Positions 12,601-32,432 of a stretch of DNA of 64,000 bases are shown here, in pieces. The position numbers and the translations under genes are program-made. This DNA is from Balanoglossus misakiensis (taxonomy: Eukaryota > Hemichordata), in the NCBI GenBank assembly GCA_040954595.2, contig CM082580.2, positions 12,896,001 through 12,960,000 on the forward strand. The letters are read 5' to 3'. The stretch's first letter is position 1; each line of letters starts with the position of its first letter. The notes under the pieces are model-generated. The model saw only the letters and a list, made by a program, of their open reading frames with translations. It searched no databases and was not told the origin of the DNA.

Positions 12601-15600
12601 TTGTGATGGATTTCACCATTTCATTAGGAAAATGGATGGCTATTTCCGGAACATCTCTCACGGAATGAAAGGCTTGTAACTGGGTGATCCGAACTCTGTT
12701 ATTAACATGAGAGACCACTGTCATTATTTCGCGCCAATGTTTTCTCACAATATCCCACCAGACAACAGTTGGTACTGACGAAGCAATGCGAATTCACGTG
12801 GATTTTGCAAAGTAATCCGCCAGATGAATACTGATGCATGAATACCGTTTTGTGTATACACGCCATTGCTACAGTCGTGGGTATTGAATTGAACAGCGGC
12901 AACGATTGTGTGCTGTAGAAAAATAATTAAGGGGATACAAATGTGTCGTTCAATTGAAAAAAAGGGAGCTACCATTCCATTTATTTTTTATGACTTGGGT
13001 CATAATGGAATAAAAAGAGATAAGATTTAAAATAGCGACGATATAATGAAAAAAATGAGCCGCAGGGTTTGTTCGCGATTATTGGCGAATTATGACGTCA
13101 CTGGTCAACCACCGTACCGCACTTATTGGCAATTAGTATATCGATATCAACCGGCGGATCCCGATAAATTACGTTAACGTTACGAGGGGAATAAAATGCG
13201 CTGGTTTGGAGAATAATTGTAGAATGCTCGGGGGAGTCAAACTCAAACGCGCATGACCAGAGACTCATGTCGATATGACCGCATTGTTATTTTTACCATT
13301 TCTGTCAAATCTTGCCTATAGAAATAACACGAAATTATCCCCAGGGGTAAAAGATGGAAGATTAGAAAAAAAAAACTCCGAGAGATTAGTTCTACCAATC
13401 TCACCTTATAATACTGGGCTGAACTTCTAATTCAACGTCTAGATCACCAGCAATGATCCTGTGTTGAAAGTTGTGATAAGTGGACGAGTGTTGGAGTTCG
13501 TACAGTGTCTTCTCCACGCCGGCCAATTTTCTGTGCAGCTCTCGGTACTGCGTTGAGTCCTTTTTGTGCTTTCGAATTTTGTGAGTAATGGCGTCCTTTT
13601 GACCGACCAGTTGCCGGATCTGTTGTCCCACCGACGCCTGGGTCGTGAAGAGCTCCTCCAGGTTGTCGGCCAGAGCGATGACTCGCGATTCGCGGTGGAT
13701 CAAGTGGTTGAGATCGTCTTGATGAACTCTCAGCTCACTTTCGTGCACTCTGATCCGCTTCTTCAGTGCGCGCAATCGCTCTTCCAGTTCGTCAATCATT
13801 TCGTCAATTTTCTCCGTGTCGCTCGATTGGATGATGGAGTACGCGTCCTTCTCGTCATCGGCCTCGTTCCCAGACAAGCTCTCGCTATCGTAACCCTCTT
13901 CCCGATCTTCGTTGTCAAATTCATCTCTGTTCTTCGCCGCGTCATCGTTGATGACGTCATCTCGGTCGTCCGGACTCGGCGATTGACCTTGGTGTAACGC
14001 ATTGTGGATTTTCTCAGAGGTTACCCACCACAGTTTAGCCAGTTGGATTGCGTTGTAACTCTTGGTCAAAACGTCCGGTACGAACATAAAAATATGTTCG
14101 AAATGCTTATAGTTATTGAAAGGCAGGAGTTCCTGCGCGCTCTCGTCGTCGAATATGTTTCCATCGATGTCGTCATCGTCTAGCAACATATCCCACTGCT
14201 CATTCAGGTCTCTTAAATCAGACACGATTTTCGAGAGATTGCCGCAGTCTTCGAGCAGCTCTTCGATCGTCGCCGGGGAGAGAGCTTGCTCCCCGACGGA
14301 ATACCGGTTTAGACGCCTCAGGATACTGTTTTTCCGCTTGGCCTGACTGCCATGTTTATCTGGCCCGGTTACTGTCGGTATTATGTCCTCAAACACCGGA
14401 TCGTAGTAAAACTCGCGCAGGGCCGAATAAATTCTTTCGTCGTAGTGGGCTTTCATTCTCCTGAGGTACTCAATGTCGTTGAAAAAAGCGTGAAAATATT
14501 TCGAAATGGCGGCAGCATCGCTGTCCGTCTGGCCAGGTTTGCTGGTCGCCCTGTCGATCAGTTCCCTCAGCTCGCTGAAAGATGTCAGTTTGGCGTCTCT
14601 TGGTGTGATCTCCGTCAGCATTCGATGCAGTTTCTCTTTTGAGAATTTCGATATTCCATGCTGCACGAGCTTTTCAAACGCGCCGACCTGTTTTTGCATC
14701 AGTGCGTTCTGCTTTTGGCGGGAGGCGCCTCGCATTTCGTCGGGGTGGGTCTGCAGAAGAAAACACACAAAGAAAAGACCTGAAAAAATTGAGCCAGGGT
14801 TAGAAATTGTCGGGAAACGATCTTCAATTCACATTCCAACAGCATCTCTATGAGTACATCTCCCAACAGACCAAATAGGTTTTCATTCGCGTATATTGTG
14901 AACACACAAGGTTTTTTTGTGGAATTTAAATAGTAATTACTGTCACTTCAACTAGAATATTGCACACGGGATATAGTTGTCCGTTTTGACCCCTAGGCAA
15001 AGAAGGTCCTCTGTATAATGTACATGGTGATATTCTAAGGTCGTTTGATGACACATATCACGCACGACACCATTCAATATACTTCAACACTGAGCTCGCC
15101 AACATGCCCTTTCATTAATGTCTCGCTCTGGTTCTCATTTTGTGTCCTCCGTTCAATGCCCCTCACCTGCGCCCCTGGTTCTGTCGAGTGATTAAATCTC
15201 GTTTTAGTACATATGAATTTGTGTATTTTGCGTGAGTTTAAGGCAATCTTCAGGAAAAGGCAGTGTTTACAAAAAATGGTAACCACGGTTTCGGTTAGCT
15301 GAGCGTGCAAATATATCCATATCACATTCGCATAATGCTTTGTGTATCATGGCGCAGCGACACGATTTGCCTGAAAACGACTTCCGATGGGAATATGATG
15401 AATTTGTTCTGAGTCTCTTCAACAAGCGCAATTTACGGGGGAAACGTGTTCCGGAGAGATGCGACCGAATAAACAATGCGTTGACGACTAGTTAAAATTA
15501 ATTGAAAGCTGAGCGAATTGACATGGCTAATTTAAAATCATGACTGCGCAGTGTTCATCCTGTTCTCGCGCGAGAATACACGAGCAAACAGCAACACGCA

Positions 15601-15801
15601 TGTACGCAAAGCTCGCCTTACCACTTCTGCCTCTTTCAAAAGGGAAGCCAAAATTGATGGAAATAGTCTCTCGGATTGAACGAACAGCGTTTTATCTTCC
15701 ACGTCGCGTCGTTCTGCAAATTTCCAGCCGTTCGACCGTGGGTTCGATTTACCGCCGAACGCGGAGGATCGCACATAGGTCTTGTGTTTTCTCAAGGCCA
15801 T
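9608..15801 (-). CDS. Gene A: uncharacterised coiled-coil protein, paralogue of gene B
   Basis: Proposed CDS 15801-15622, 14750-13405, 10301-9608 (739 aa). The large middle exon and the last exon join in phase (AG|G). The protein has an N-terminal helical part with ISKFSKEKLHRMLTEI, an acidic Asp/Glu-rich linker, a long coiled coil at about residues 375-490, then a Lys/Arg/Ser-rich disordered tail. Order of parts and local sequence match gene B (FSK-E-LH motif, VPDVL-K motif, the start of the tail exon), so the two are duplicates. I do not recognise the family. First exon: the ATG at 15801 has a strong context (ACCATGG) and its 60 codons end at a GTAAGG donor in phase 0, matching the next acceptor. 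If that exon is wrong, translation could begin at the ATG at 14735 or from the short exon at 19513-19487. No transmembrane segment is apparent. Confidence 0.75.
10302..13404. other. Gene A last intron, no nested gene seen
   Basis: 3.1 kb intron in the same position and phase as the gene B intron that holds the histone genes. Apart from a pentanucleotide microsatellite it contains only short open frames without recognisable products. Confidence 0.5.
11415..11545. repeat. (TGTAC)n pentanucleotide microsatellite
   Basis: About 26 units of TGTAC (equivalently ACTGT) in a row. The array is perfect through about 11510, then interrupted by TCTAC variants toward the right end. Confidence 0.97.
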
Positions 15802-15942
15802 GGTGTTCCGTCAGCATGAGCGGCCCGACATCATCGCATCTGATTTGAATTCAGACGACACCTCACGCGTCACACAACACAGCCTCGTTCTGACAGCGTG
15901 CATCAATAACATCGTAATCTCAAACACTGCGACAACACATCT

Positions 15943-15956
15943 GTTACCATGGCAGC
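15943..15956 (-). promoter_or_regulatory. RFX X-box-like site upstream of gene A
   Basis: On the minus strand it reads GCTGCCATGGTAAC, which fits the RFX consensus RYYNYY-N(1-3)-RRNRAC, 142 bases upstream of the proposed gene A ATG. Two more matches lie farther upstream: GTTTCCTTGACAAC at 16637-16650 and GTTGCCAAGCAAC at 17106-17118. The degenerate consensus is common by chance, so this is only a candidate. Confidence 0.3.
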
Positions 15957-18740
15957 AGATGTCTAGGCATAAAATACGACCCATTTTCCATTCTTGTCGA
16001 TAAACAGATGTTACCCAAATATCTAACACAATAATTCTAGTAATTTCTCTCGTAAAATAATTTGTTCATTCTGACCCGTCATAGATCTGGTAATAAAACA
16101 GTTTTAAAAATCGATTGTAATATATAGCACTTTTAAAATTGTGACAATAGTTGGCCTACATTCTTGGAGTAAATCATAATTTACAGAAACATGGTTATCG
16201 ATCTCAGCGTTATATCGAAGTAAGTTTTAAACTTAGTATAATCGGTCGAGATAGCCAGGTTTTAATAGCTTCTTTATCATTACCAAGTTGTGCTGTCTTA
16301 CATTTTTTCTGTAGACCGCATTAAGGACCCCAGTTTCAAGGAGGAAATACGAAAAAAATATTTGCTATATCGAGTTTGAAAGTGGGCATTTTTTGGTGAA
16401 AACGACGGTTGATCTGCCGTGTACTCCAGGGATTAGGTGTGTTAGATTTATTTACCAGACACTCTCAACACTGATTAACCTACTCCTTTACTGATCGCGA
16501 CTGAACGACTCGACTGTCGTTTCTCTCTTTAATTCCAGCATTGTGAAAAATAATGTAACCACTTTAAAATGAAGTTCGCGAGCAATACAGTGAGCAGTGA
16601 TCGATACGTTTCGCAATAAACAGAGAGGCACTTTCAGTTTCCTTGACAACGCCACCGGGAGGAGAGAAGAGAAAATGGTGTCTCATTTCATTACCGTTAA
16701 ATCTCGCGCAACAAAGTCGTTAGCTTGTATCTGCGGCGCGTAACCAAGGCTCGTGTCATTGTTTCGAGTTCTGAGACTTTGGGAGAAATAATTTACATTT
16801 CCTTTGGGAGAAAACGAAGATTTCTGCACGGAAAAGGGAACGTATCGCTGATATGGAGCGAATAAAAACAACTCCCGAAGCGTTAATATTCAAAACACAT
16901 CGACGCGGAAATCGTTAACTTCGACACTATTACTGCAGACATTTATATTCCTCGGTAGCTGACAGGAAACCCAGCGGGTTCTGTCTACCAACTAGCATCC
17001 TGGCCTTACGGAACTATCGCCATCAATCAGCGACGATTTCATTTTCGTTTATAGATTGGCTCCGGCGTGAAAGACTGCTGCGAGCGCCTTTGCCGCGCGC
17101 AATATGTTGCCAAGCAACCGGCTGCATGCGTGATGAAGAGTATATGCTATCTGACATGGCGCCTGAAGGGCCCAGGGAACGGCAAAATAGACTCTATACT
17201 CGCAGAATGTTCGGCAGATATTTGCAAATTGGGTCACATGTAAGACGGGTCACGAATGTACAAAAAACTGTATGATACGGAGAATGTAAAACATGTTTTA
17301 ACGGATTTCTCAAGAGCACCCGCCCGTAACACCTAGCCACCATGATCTCAATTCATCAGCGTACAGACTACATGGCAAAGCGCCTCATTGAGTCATTGTG
17401 GAGTATAATACCTATAGAGATCACATATCATACGGGAGACTTTTCATTGTCAGGCTTCTTTCCATTGCAAATGCCTCTCAAGTTCTTGAGACAGTTTGAA
17501 GTTAAAAAGACCATCAAGTAGCCCCCTTTCAAACACCTGTGCGAGAATGTGTTCATTTCAACACCATACATTTACGTGTCACGCGAATACATACATGTAG
17601 GGATGTCCATTAGCAGTCAGCGACAACCCTCGAAATGTGCGTTATGTATAGCGCTGGCCTCAGAAAAATCGATTCTTCTCTTGAAAGACTTCGCCTGGTG
17701 TGTTTCTGTGTCACCCCCCCCCCCCTTCCCTATGGCCTGCATACATCACTTCCGTGCTCAATAGGATTGTGACCTGATATAGTGTAAGGATGGGAAGTGT
17801 GCAGCTGCGTCTTGTCAGGTGGTGTTTGATTGGTCAGCGTCTATGTCAATTCGCTCCTCAAACAGGTGTTAAACAGGTGCATGGATGCTGTTTAATGACT
17901 ACAAGGATATACTGCACATCGCCGATTTGAGGCAATGTTTCGACCCATCTCCTCTCTGTGTCTCTAGCTGTCCTCTCCCAAACTAATTTTATCGGGGGTA
18001 AATGACACTCCGGAACTACATGATGGATGGGCTGGACGCCGTAATGCAAGGAGGTTGCCAGCCAGCCACACGATCAAGCCGACCCACCCGTTGGGACGCC
18101 TATCTGACTAATGGCGCTTTGATGCATGCGCAAACAGACTCGTTGTTGATCGAACCACTTAAACCTGCAAAAAGTACGGATTTTACAACGTGAACGATTA
18201 ACTTTTAAAGAAAACCGAGACAGTTCATTATGGCTGCAAAGGCTTGTTTAAATACCATGCGCGGTGTCACCAGGGCGCCATGTTTGATATTCGCAGGTGG
18301 GAACACATGTATATGGAAAATATATTTTTTTTCGTAAGGAAGGTAAATTTGCGTATAAAGTGTTCGGCTAACAGGTAACCTGGTGTTGTCTGTTTACTGT
18401 ATCGACGTAGAATAATACCCGTTTCACCCTCGCGGTAGCGGCATGCAACTGAACAAAAATATAAAATCAAAGCTTTCCAAACATGGTGCATGTATAGTAC
18501 CTAGGCCTACTGTGCGAGAAAAACTACTCTTCATACCTACAATGAATACATATCAGTGGCCTGACAGAGATTCAGCAAACTGGGTCAATCTTTGTCCACG
18601 GTCTCATTGGTGTTACATGCCGTAGTCTAGCACTGGTCAGGGGGAAATCAGCAAGCTAGGGCAATGTCGGCGGTTTGTTTGCATTCCGTATCATGGTGAG
18701 ATTACCGTTAGACCACCATTATTAACCGTTATTTGTTTAG

Positions 18741-18920
18741 TAACCCCGGACTCCACCTTATTATCCTATTTGTCAAGATTTATACTGTGGTGGCATTGAC
18801 AAAGACAGGGTTCGATATAAACAAACGATTCGGGATCCATTCTGCGGCACCTGTCCTGTTTTGGACTATAATTACTAGTGGACTGTGTTGGACTGGACTA
18901 CTTGTTTTTGATATCCAGAA
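18741..18920 (+). pseudogene. Isolated exon resembling an ABCC-transporter N-terminal membrane segment
   Basis: A 180-base open segment flanked by a good acceptor (TTTGTTTAG) and donor (CAGAA|GTAAGA). It encodes a hydrophobic stretch (LHLIILFVKIYTVVAL), then NKRFGIHSAAPVLFW, then a second hydrophobic stretch. This has the form of the ABCC/MRP TMD0 motif, in which a charged R-x-G-x-x-S-S turn precedes a membrane helix beginning near FW. No partner exons were found on the plus strand, so it may be a relic, a single exon of a widely spread gene, or chance. The phase is 2 at both ends. Confidence 0.3.
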
Positions 18921-19486
18921 GTAAGACGGAGCAGAGGGATTTTCGAGGGGGAATTTCGACAGCAACAACAATTTGGTAGTGTCTGACACGTACAACCATC
19001 ATTTGCGTATCGATAGCACCTGTTGATCTAAATCCTAAACGGGAATAATAGAAACGGCTTCCGCAATTACGCAACTTTCTCGTGCTTAGCATACAGTTCA
19101 GTCTTTGATATTCATGGACAGTTAATCCTGTCACAAATCTACAGACAGATTCTGGTCGCGAGTGGATTGTGGTGGAAATGTTTCACTGCAGTGTTCACTA
19201 CTGCAACCACACTCCCTCGGCCGCCGTGTGAGAATGAAAGCTGGCGAACGTACGTGCGAGCCTATCAATCACCAGCGCTGCTTTTATCACCACGGTGGAA
19301 AACTGTCTGCGCGTCGACAGAACAGAAATGACACTCTGTAGGACTCCACAATGACTATATCAGTCATGACCCCGACAATAAATGTGAAACGTATAATTAA
19401 CTAATTACTCACCCATCACACCCAGAGTGTTTAATTTGGTGCTGAAAACAAGGCAAAGCCGGGAGTGTAATGCTAATGTTACTTAC

Positions 19487-19513
19487 GTGGTACTGTTCCA
19501 TGTAGTCGGCCAT
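19487..19513 (-). CDS. Candidate short first coding exon (MADYMEQYH)
   Basis: ATG in strong context (AAGATGGCC) followed by nine codons and a consensus GTAAGT donor in phase 0. The surrounding DNA is CpG-richer than the background. Its phase is compatible with the gene A acceptor at 14750, so it could be an alternative gene A start, or the first exon of an unseen minus-strand gene. Too short for homology. Confidence 0.3.
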
Positions 19514-20348
19514 CTTGCTGCGCGGACTCTTGTTGTTAACCCCAGAGCAAGCTTGTCTATGTTTTCAGCCCCCGGCACAAACGTCCTGAACGAATTCAGA
19601 CTCACTAAACCTGCCGCAGCTGAGATGTGCAGGTACAGGGGGCTCCAAGGTCGTGTATTACTAAAATGAAACGAAATAGAATCGACTCAGTACTCCCAGT
19701 CGAAAATAAGGAATTTACATTCAGGTTCTCTCCTCGTGTACGTCATAAACAACAGACGCACCACCAAACGCGACATGTGCCCCACCGGAGACGAATGGTA
19801 ATCTATCCTTCCTCCCAAAGTAATTGGATCGATACTGACGATACTGAGTTTAGCAGTGACCCTATGGTGTTGCATTTCACGCATACTAGTACTACATGCA
19901 TTATATTGTTGTTTAGTTGTCATGGAATCGCAGAAGAACTCGGCAGCTCAAAAATAGACAGAAAAGCAATCAGCTGTGAACGAATGAGCCGTCATCATAA
20001 ATTTGCAATTTGATACTAGAAATTGAGGTAATGCATTATTAATTTGTGTGCGGTTATTGTTTTAACATCGATCATTTCTGTCATAGCGGGTGACCATGAT
20101 GATGAGTAATAGAGAGCTGCGGTTTTCAGTGACGCGGCTGTTGGTCCTTTCAACGCCGAGAGAGGGGTGTCTGGGCGGACGAACAACCTGTTGCATGATC
20201 AGAGTACTTGACGCGTCCTGTGAGTAAGTTGGGGCTTGTTCTAGCAATCGCCGACGCCAGGCGTCATCGTCTTCATCCGAAGGTCAACCATTCAGTCTAC
20301 ACCCTGCGTGTTATGAGACTTCGCTGTATATAAATTATCCGAGCTTAC

Positions 20349-20719
20349 CGAAACGCAGTTGTGGACCGCAACGGCTCAGTATGGGCATAAAGCAACGTCC
20401 GCAATAAATGAACGCACAAACTAGCACAATCTGCCTTCTATTCTTGGCCACATCATCGCCCCAACTGTTACAGTCACAGCAACGACGTGTCAAAATACGA
20501 ACAAAAGTGAACGACAAGCATGAGAAATTACCTCCTGGCTTCTGACAAATGTTTTGGCAGTTTACGATAAGACTGCGCATACCAATGGCCGAAGTAGGTG
20601 TTCAGGTACTGACCAAAATAAATCCCCAAGCAGATCGATACGATATTGTTGACGTCAGATTTGCATATCAAAGGCAGGCGCAACAAACAGTTCGTTGTCG
20701 TAATAAACAAAAGCAACGG
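20349..20719 (-). CDS. Two candidate exons of an unrecognised membrane protein
   Basis: Two minus-strand open segments, 20719(?)-20532 and 20464-20349, share compatible phase 2 splice ends: AGGAG|GTAATT joined to CTGTAACAG|TTGG. Joined, they read a hydrophobic segment (VNNIVSICLGIYFGQYLNTY), a polar turn (WYAQSYRKLPKHLSEAR), GDDVAKNRRQ, and a second hydrophobic segment (IVLVCAFIYC). The next donor is CGTTTCG|GTAAGC. The order of hydrophobic, polar and hydrophobic parts is loosely reminiscent of bestrophin-type channels, but I cannot assign a family. The upstream acceptor is uncertain, and neither a start exon nor a last exon was found. Confidence 0.3.
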
Positions 20720-22390
20720 CTTTATAAAACTTCCGAATACATGTATATTGTATTATCTTATATATAAATTGGGGGTCTTGCAAGAATCCACCTAGTTCGA
20801 TGGACATGAGGTAACCACGGACAATGAACGTCAAGAGCAGTCGGAAACTGTTGGCCAATTCTGCCTGCCCAGATGAGGTCACCCGTCTGCCATGGATACG
20901 CTGTACCGCATTAACCCCGGTCTGGGTTTGTGGACGGCTGTTTTATGAGATCAACGCGAGTTACGATATCTCTCCTTGTGCAGATAATTGAAATACTATG
21001 ATGTATGGCTCACGCAAGGGGCATTTGTATTTACAGACGATGGAAACGTCTGACGGAGATGATACTAAGGAAGCATACACACGGCGCTTTCTTTTCTGGT
21101 GGCCGAATCGTTGTGGCAGAGCACGTGTCGTCATGCCAACTGCGAATGCGATAATTCACCGTTTAAAACGGGGCGTGTTCGTAATTATAAGGTTCTTATT
21201 GTATGTGTAATGAGTTCAAATGTCTCATCATAGTTTCTCTTCGGTTATCATTAAACTTTGCCACGTGTTTGAAAGTAATTTACCATACTCAATGGCGTGA
21301 CAAACTTTCGCGTTCATGCAGTCTATCGGTGCAGTGAAAGAGAGGGGGGGGGGGAATGGCCTGTTCCACATTATTAACACTGATTGATACATTTAAGAAG
21401 ACATATTTATAGAACTGGCTAAAATAACAGAATACGTTTACTCATAGCGGTAAAACGTCGTTGAGGCTCAGTAGTTTGGTGTTTAAGATTATCCTGTCTT
21501 TCCTGCACGGCTACTGACACGAGATGCACACAAATGAAGCCCACCGACTATTCAAGCCCGTGTGAAAATGAAGAGACGCAATAAGCAGGTACCAGTGCTA
21601 AAACTATTTGCGGCTTGGGTTGGCTTGACGACAAACAAAATTCCTAAACAATGAAGTACATCATTGTGTCCATTAAAGTCATGTACACAATGTACCTCCC
21701 ACTGATTTTGAATTGACTTCGATATTGTTGTGTGGACAGTGTCGCTGACAACACACGCTATGGTGTTTATAAACGTGCACTAGGTAACGTTCGTGACGAG
21801 AATTACCAATGCGATGACACGGGCGTTCTCTCACCAAGAGGCCATGCACCATGAAACAATACCACGGAGAAATTAATAGAGAATGAGGTCGTCTCGTTGC
21901 CTGGACAACAGGCGCGCTTCAATTATATAAGTCTGTCGGTCTGTGGAACATTTTCATTTTATATGGCTAGACGACGTTTATTGTGACATAAAAAGGGGCT
22001 GTACCCTAACAAAAGAATTGCAGAGTACTCTAATATCGTGAATGCCTCGGGCGACTGGAGCCAGTGTAGAAAATGAAAACCGACAGAGTAAAAGAATTAT
22101 ACTGCAATATGTACAGGCGCTCACATTACCAAACTAAAAATTAACGAGTCGATAAAAATGAATGAAATTCTTTTCTGATATATGATCGTAAAATACACCT
22201 AAACAATACGGAAGAAATATATTTACAAGGAACATGAAGTGACATGTTTCATTCGTTGGTGGCGCTGTCCATGATCAGTTCATCAGTTTAAAATCGTTCG
22301 GTTACTGATTCATACAACTGTGACCAGCCACAGTCAGCGATTGTGAACGAGCCAAGTAGCTATCGTCTGTGGTCGAAAATAGATGAATGA

Positions 22391-22470
22391 CTATAAAAAA
22401 TAATAATAATAGTGAGATCTTATATAGCGCACGTATCCACAATTGTGCTCACGGCGCTTTACAGCATAAT
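22391..22470. repeat. Dispersed-repeat-like 'TATATAGCGC...GGCGCTTTACA' unit
   Basis: An AATAATAAT run followed by TTATATAGCGCA and CGGCGCTTTACA. This arrangement is a common short interspersed motif in marine invertebrate genomes. A shorter match (ATTTATATAGCACA) occurs near 44884 in a TLK intron. Family not identified. Confidence 0.4.
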
Positions 22471-23230
22471 ATTGTGTACTAAAACAAGAAAATTAAAATA
22501 TTTTGTTTTTCATTAGCTGCCTCCAACCTAAAGCGAAGACTGCCTTAACTCACCAAGATACGAGTATCTATGTAAAGAAAGGTATCTATGTAAAGAAGGA
22601 GACTCACTTGTATATACAGAACCACCTGCTATCACTGTTTGACGCTCTAGTAGGTCACCAGCCAGAACACGTCTGAAGAAAAAAAGCTCGACGACTCAAA
22701 GCCACGAAGGAGACATGGACGGCCTTTCGAGAATACTGAGTCAACAAGTGGACAGACTCTTAGATAGGATGAAGCCCAACCCTAGCGAAACGTCACTTTT
22801 CGGCTATTCGAGGACTTCAAAGGGATTGAAGTCTACAGTGGGTGGGGAGGGTTGGAAGGGGCGCGTCCCGCCGTGTTCTATCAAATCCGTGAATGGAAAA
22901 ATCCTACAGAGAAAATAGTAAACACAGAGTGTATAACATCGAGTGCCAATACTTGTTTGTGCTTTCACAAAAGCACAGTTGGAAACTCCTTTGGGACACA
23001 AAAGATTATTGTGCATCAAAGTACATTGTTTTGTGCGTCTTTCTTATCCTTTAGTAAATCAGCCCACTTTGGCAAGTACATGTACTTGAAAGCACCTATA
23101 TCTATTTATAAACTTGGACGACAGAGACAAAAAGCTAACAGTTCAACTGGACCGTATTTTCTTTGGTTTTTCTTCATACGATACGAATACGATATCAGTA
23201 CCCCTCCCCATATTTCTGTGGATACCATGA

Positions 23231-23271
23231 TCAGTCAAGCTTCAATTCGATTTCAAATTCAGCTTGACTGA
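23231..23271. repeat. Perfect 11-bp inverted repeat
   Basis: TCAGTCAAGCT at 23231-23241 and its exact reverse complement at 23261-23271, separated by 19 bases. Likely part of a decayed element. Confidence 0.7.
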
Positions 23272-24511
23272 AGATGTTGTGTTTTGAAACCGGTATTTCT
23301 GTCCACGAAATGTTTGAATTTATCTTGATCTTGGCACAAACGATCAAGAAAACTGTTTGGTTATTCCACGGGGCTGAATTTGAGTTGGGTTGACAATGGT
23401 CCATTTCTGCTCACAGTTACGAAGAAATCACAACAGTTTTTTTTCAATTGAATGTGGGGTTACTGTACTGTTGCTCAAAGTACCGGCAACCACATCACAC
23501 CTGACAAAGACCCCCTGCCACCAATGAGAGTGAACAAGGACCCCGATTGTCCTTCTAAGGACTTGTCACTGTAGCGACCCAGTAAATAGCGGAGAAGATG
23601 CAACTATTTCTTTAGAAACTATTAACACGAATCATGTGCCATCCATCAAATATTCAACAAAGAGTGACAACCTTAATTCCTTATTTCCCTCCCCTTACAA
23701 AACTAATCGACCTATAAAATAGTTTTGCCTGGCCATCAGAGATGTGCGTAGTTTCCCCATGAAGTGAGAAAAATAGATTTTGAAAGTTTTTTTCTAAGTT
23801 TCGGTCACATGACCCTATGCAAATTCAATGGCAATAAAATGTCAAATAAAATGACCCACCAACGAGTCGATGCCTTCGCGTGCACTGACTTTCTCTTCGT
23901 GGTGTCGACGTGCATTGTGCTTCAGTCAGAGGTCATTTTTCCCACCACTGACAGAAATGTTTGATCAACAATCATAATTGCATGCATATCCGGGGGGGGG
24001 GGGGTATTTAGGCGCAGTTGGTGGACAAAAACGTTTCCCCCTTTGCTGATACGCCTAGTGGGGTCCTTGGTATTAATAGAGTGATTGTACATACTGGACA
24101 ATGCTGGCTTGGAAGGCAAAACGCAGGGGTGATGACCAGTCGAGTGTCATTGCGGTCACAGAAAACGTTTTGTCGCCCATTCTTGCCGGACACAATCGTC
24201 GTCAGACTGCTTTTGCCCCTGCAAAACGGTTGACTCCCAACACCGCTATTTCATCGGTATTTATTGAATGGGGCTGACTGCATCATAAAGTTTTGACATT
24301 TTCATTTCAATTAAGATCAAACATTTCTTGAGTAGAATTCAATTTTTTCTCGGGCTGTCTTTCGGTGGGGTTCGACTCAAAATTCCATTATGCGATGAAG
24401 GCGTTGTCAAGTTTTCTTATCAACCCACCTTAAAATCTAAAAATAACGCCGCGTCTATTATTCAAGTCAAGAGGTGCACCTCAGGGTCAAAGTCAGGGCA
24501 TGATACGCAAG

Positions 24512-24575
24512 TGGCCTTGTGGTCATGCACTGGTTCGGGGACGATTCCTCAAGGTCGTGTCCACCACTAGACCCC
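24512..24575 (+). mobile_element. Possible tRNA-derived SINE relic
   Basis: TGGCCTTGTGGTCATGCAC resembles a polymerase III A box in tRNA-like context, and AAGGTCGTGTCCACC about 35 bases later resembles a decayed B-box region. No intact tRNA fold can be drawn, and no flanking duplication was identified. Confidence 0.25.
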
Positions 24576-24635
24576 ATGCATAATTCTATACAAAACACGT
24601 ACACACACGCGTAGAAAACCCGTGCTGGTTATTAA

Positions 24636-24641
24636 TTTATT
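24636..24641 (-). terminator. Candidate poly(A) signal of gene B
   Basis: AATAAA on the minus strand about 300 bases past the gene B stop codon. Confidence 0.4.
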
Positions 24642-24941
24642 ATTAAAGTTTCCCAGTTCAACTATATATAAAGATTCTAAATGTGTATTTACATTTTATG
24701 TTTTGGATCATTATAAACTTAACAAATATCGAGAAGAAGACAAGCCTGCATAAAGAGAAACAGAAACTGTGGTGTAAATATTGCCGTAACATTTAGTACT
24801 GTGTTGAAATCAAAGACCCTTGAGAAACATAATTCGTTTGATTGTATAAAAAGGTTGATGGAAATATTACTATTTTCTGATAATCTGATAAACTTGTTGG
24901 GGAGATCAATCGTTTATGTGTTTCTCTTTAAAATGTCATGA

Positions 24942-32365
<7,424 letters not shown>

Positions 32366-32432
32366 CTACAGTAACAACAACAGTGAGAGAGAGAGAGTGA
32401 GAAAAAACGTCCTAATTAAACCTGGTTCTCGT

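Larger units (their letters stand above)
15802..24941. other. 9 kb mostly non-coding interval between gene A and gene B
   Basis: No full-length gene could be built here. It contains the X-box-like sites, three isolated splice-bounded exon candidates (18741-18920, 19487-19513 and the pair at 20349-20719), a poly-C run near 17716, poly-G runs near 21345 and 23992, and repeat relics at 22391-22470, 23231-23271 and 24512-24575. The right-hand ~300 bases are the gene B 3' UTR. Confidence 0.5.

Noticed and set aside
13566-13997. 143-codon plus-strand open frame
   Set aside because: Antisense shadow of the gene A main exon.
22715-22918. 67-codon plus-strand open frame starting MDGLSRILSQQVD
   Set aside because: No similarity, no clear splice partners, and it lies next to repeat-like sequence; not enough to call a gene.
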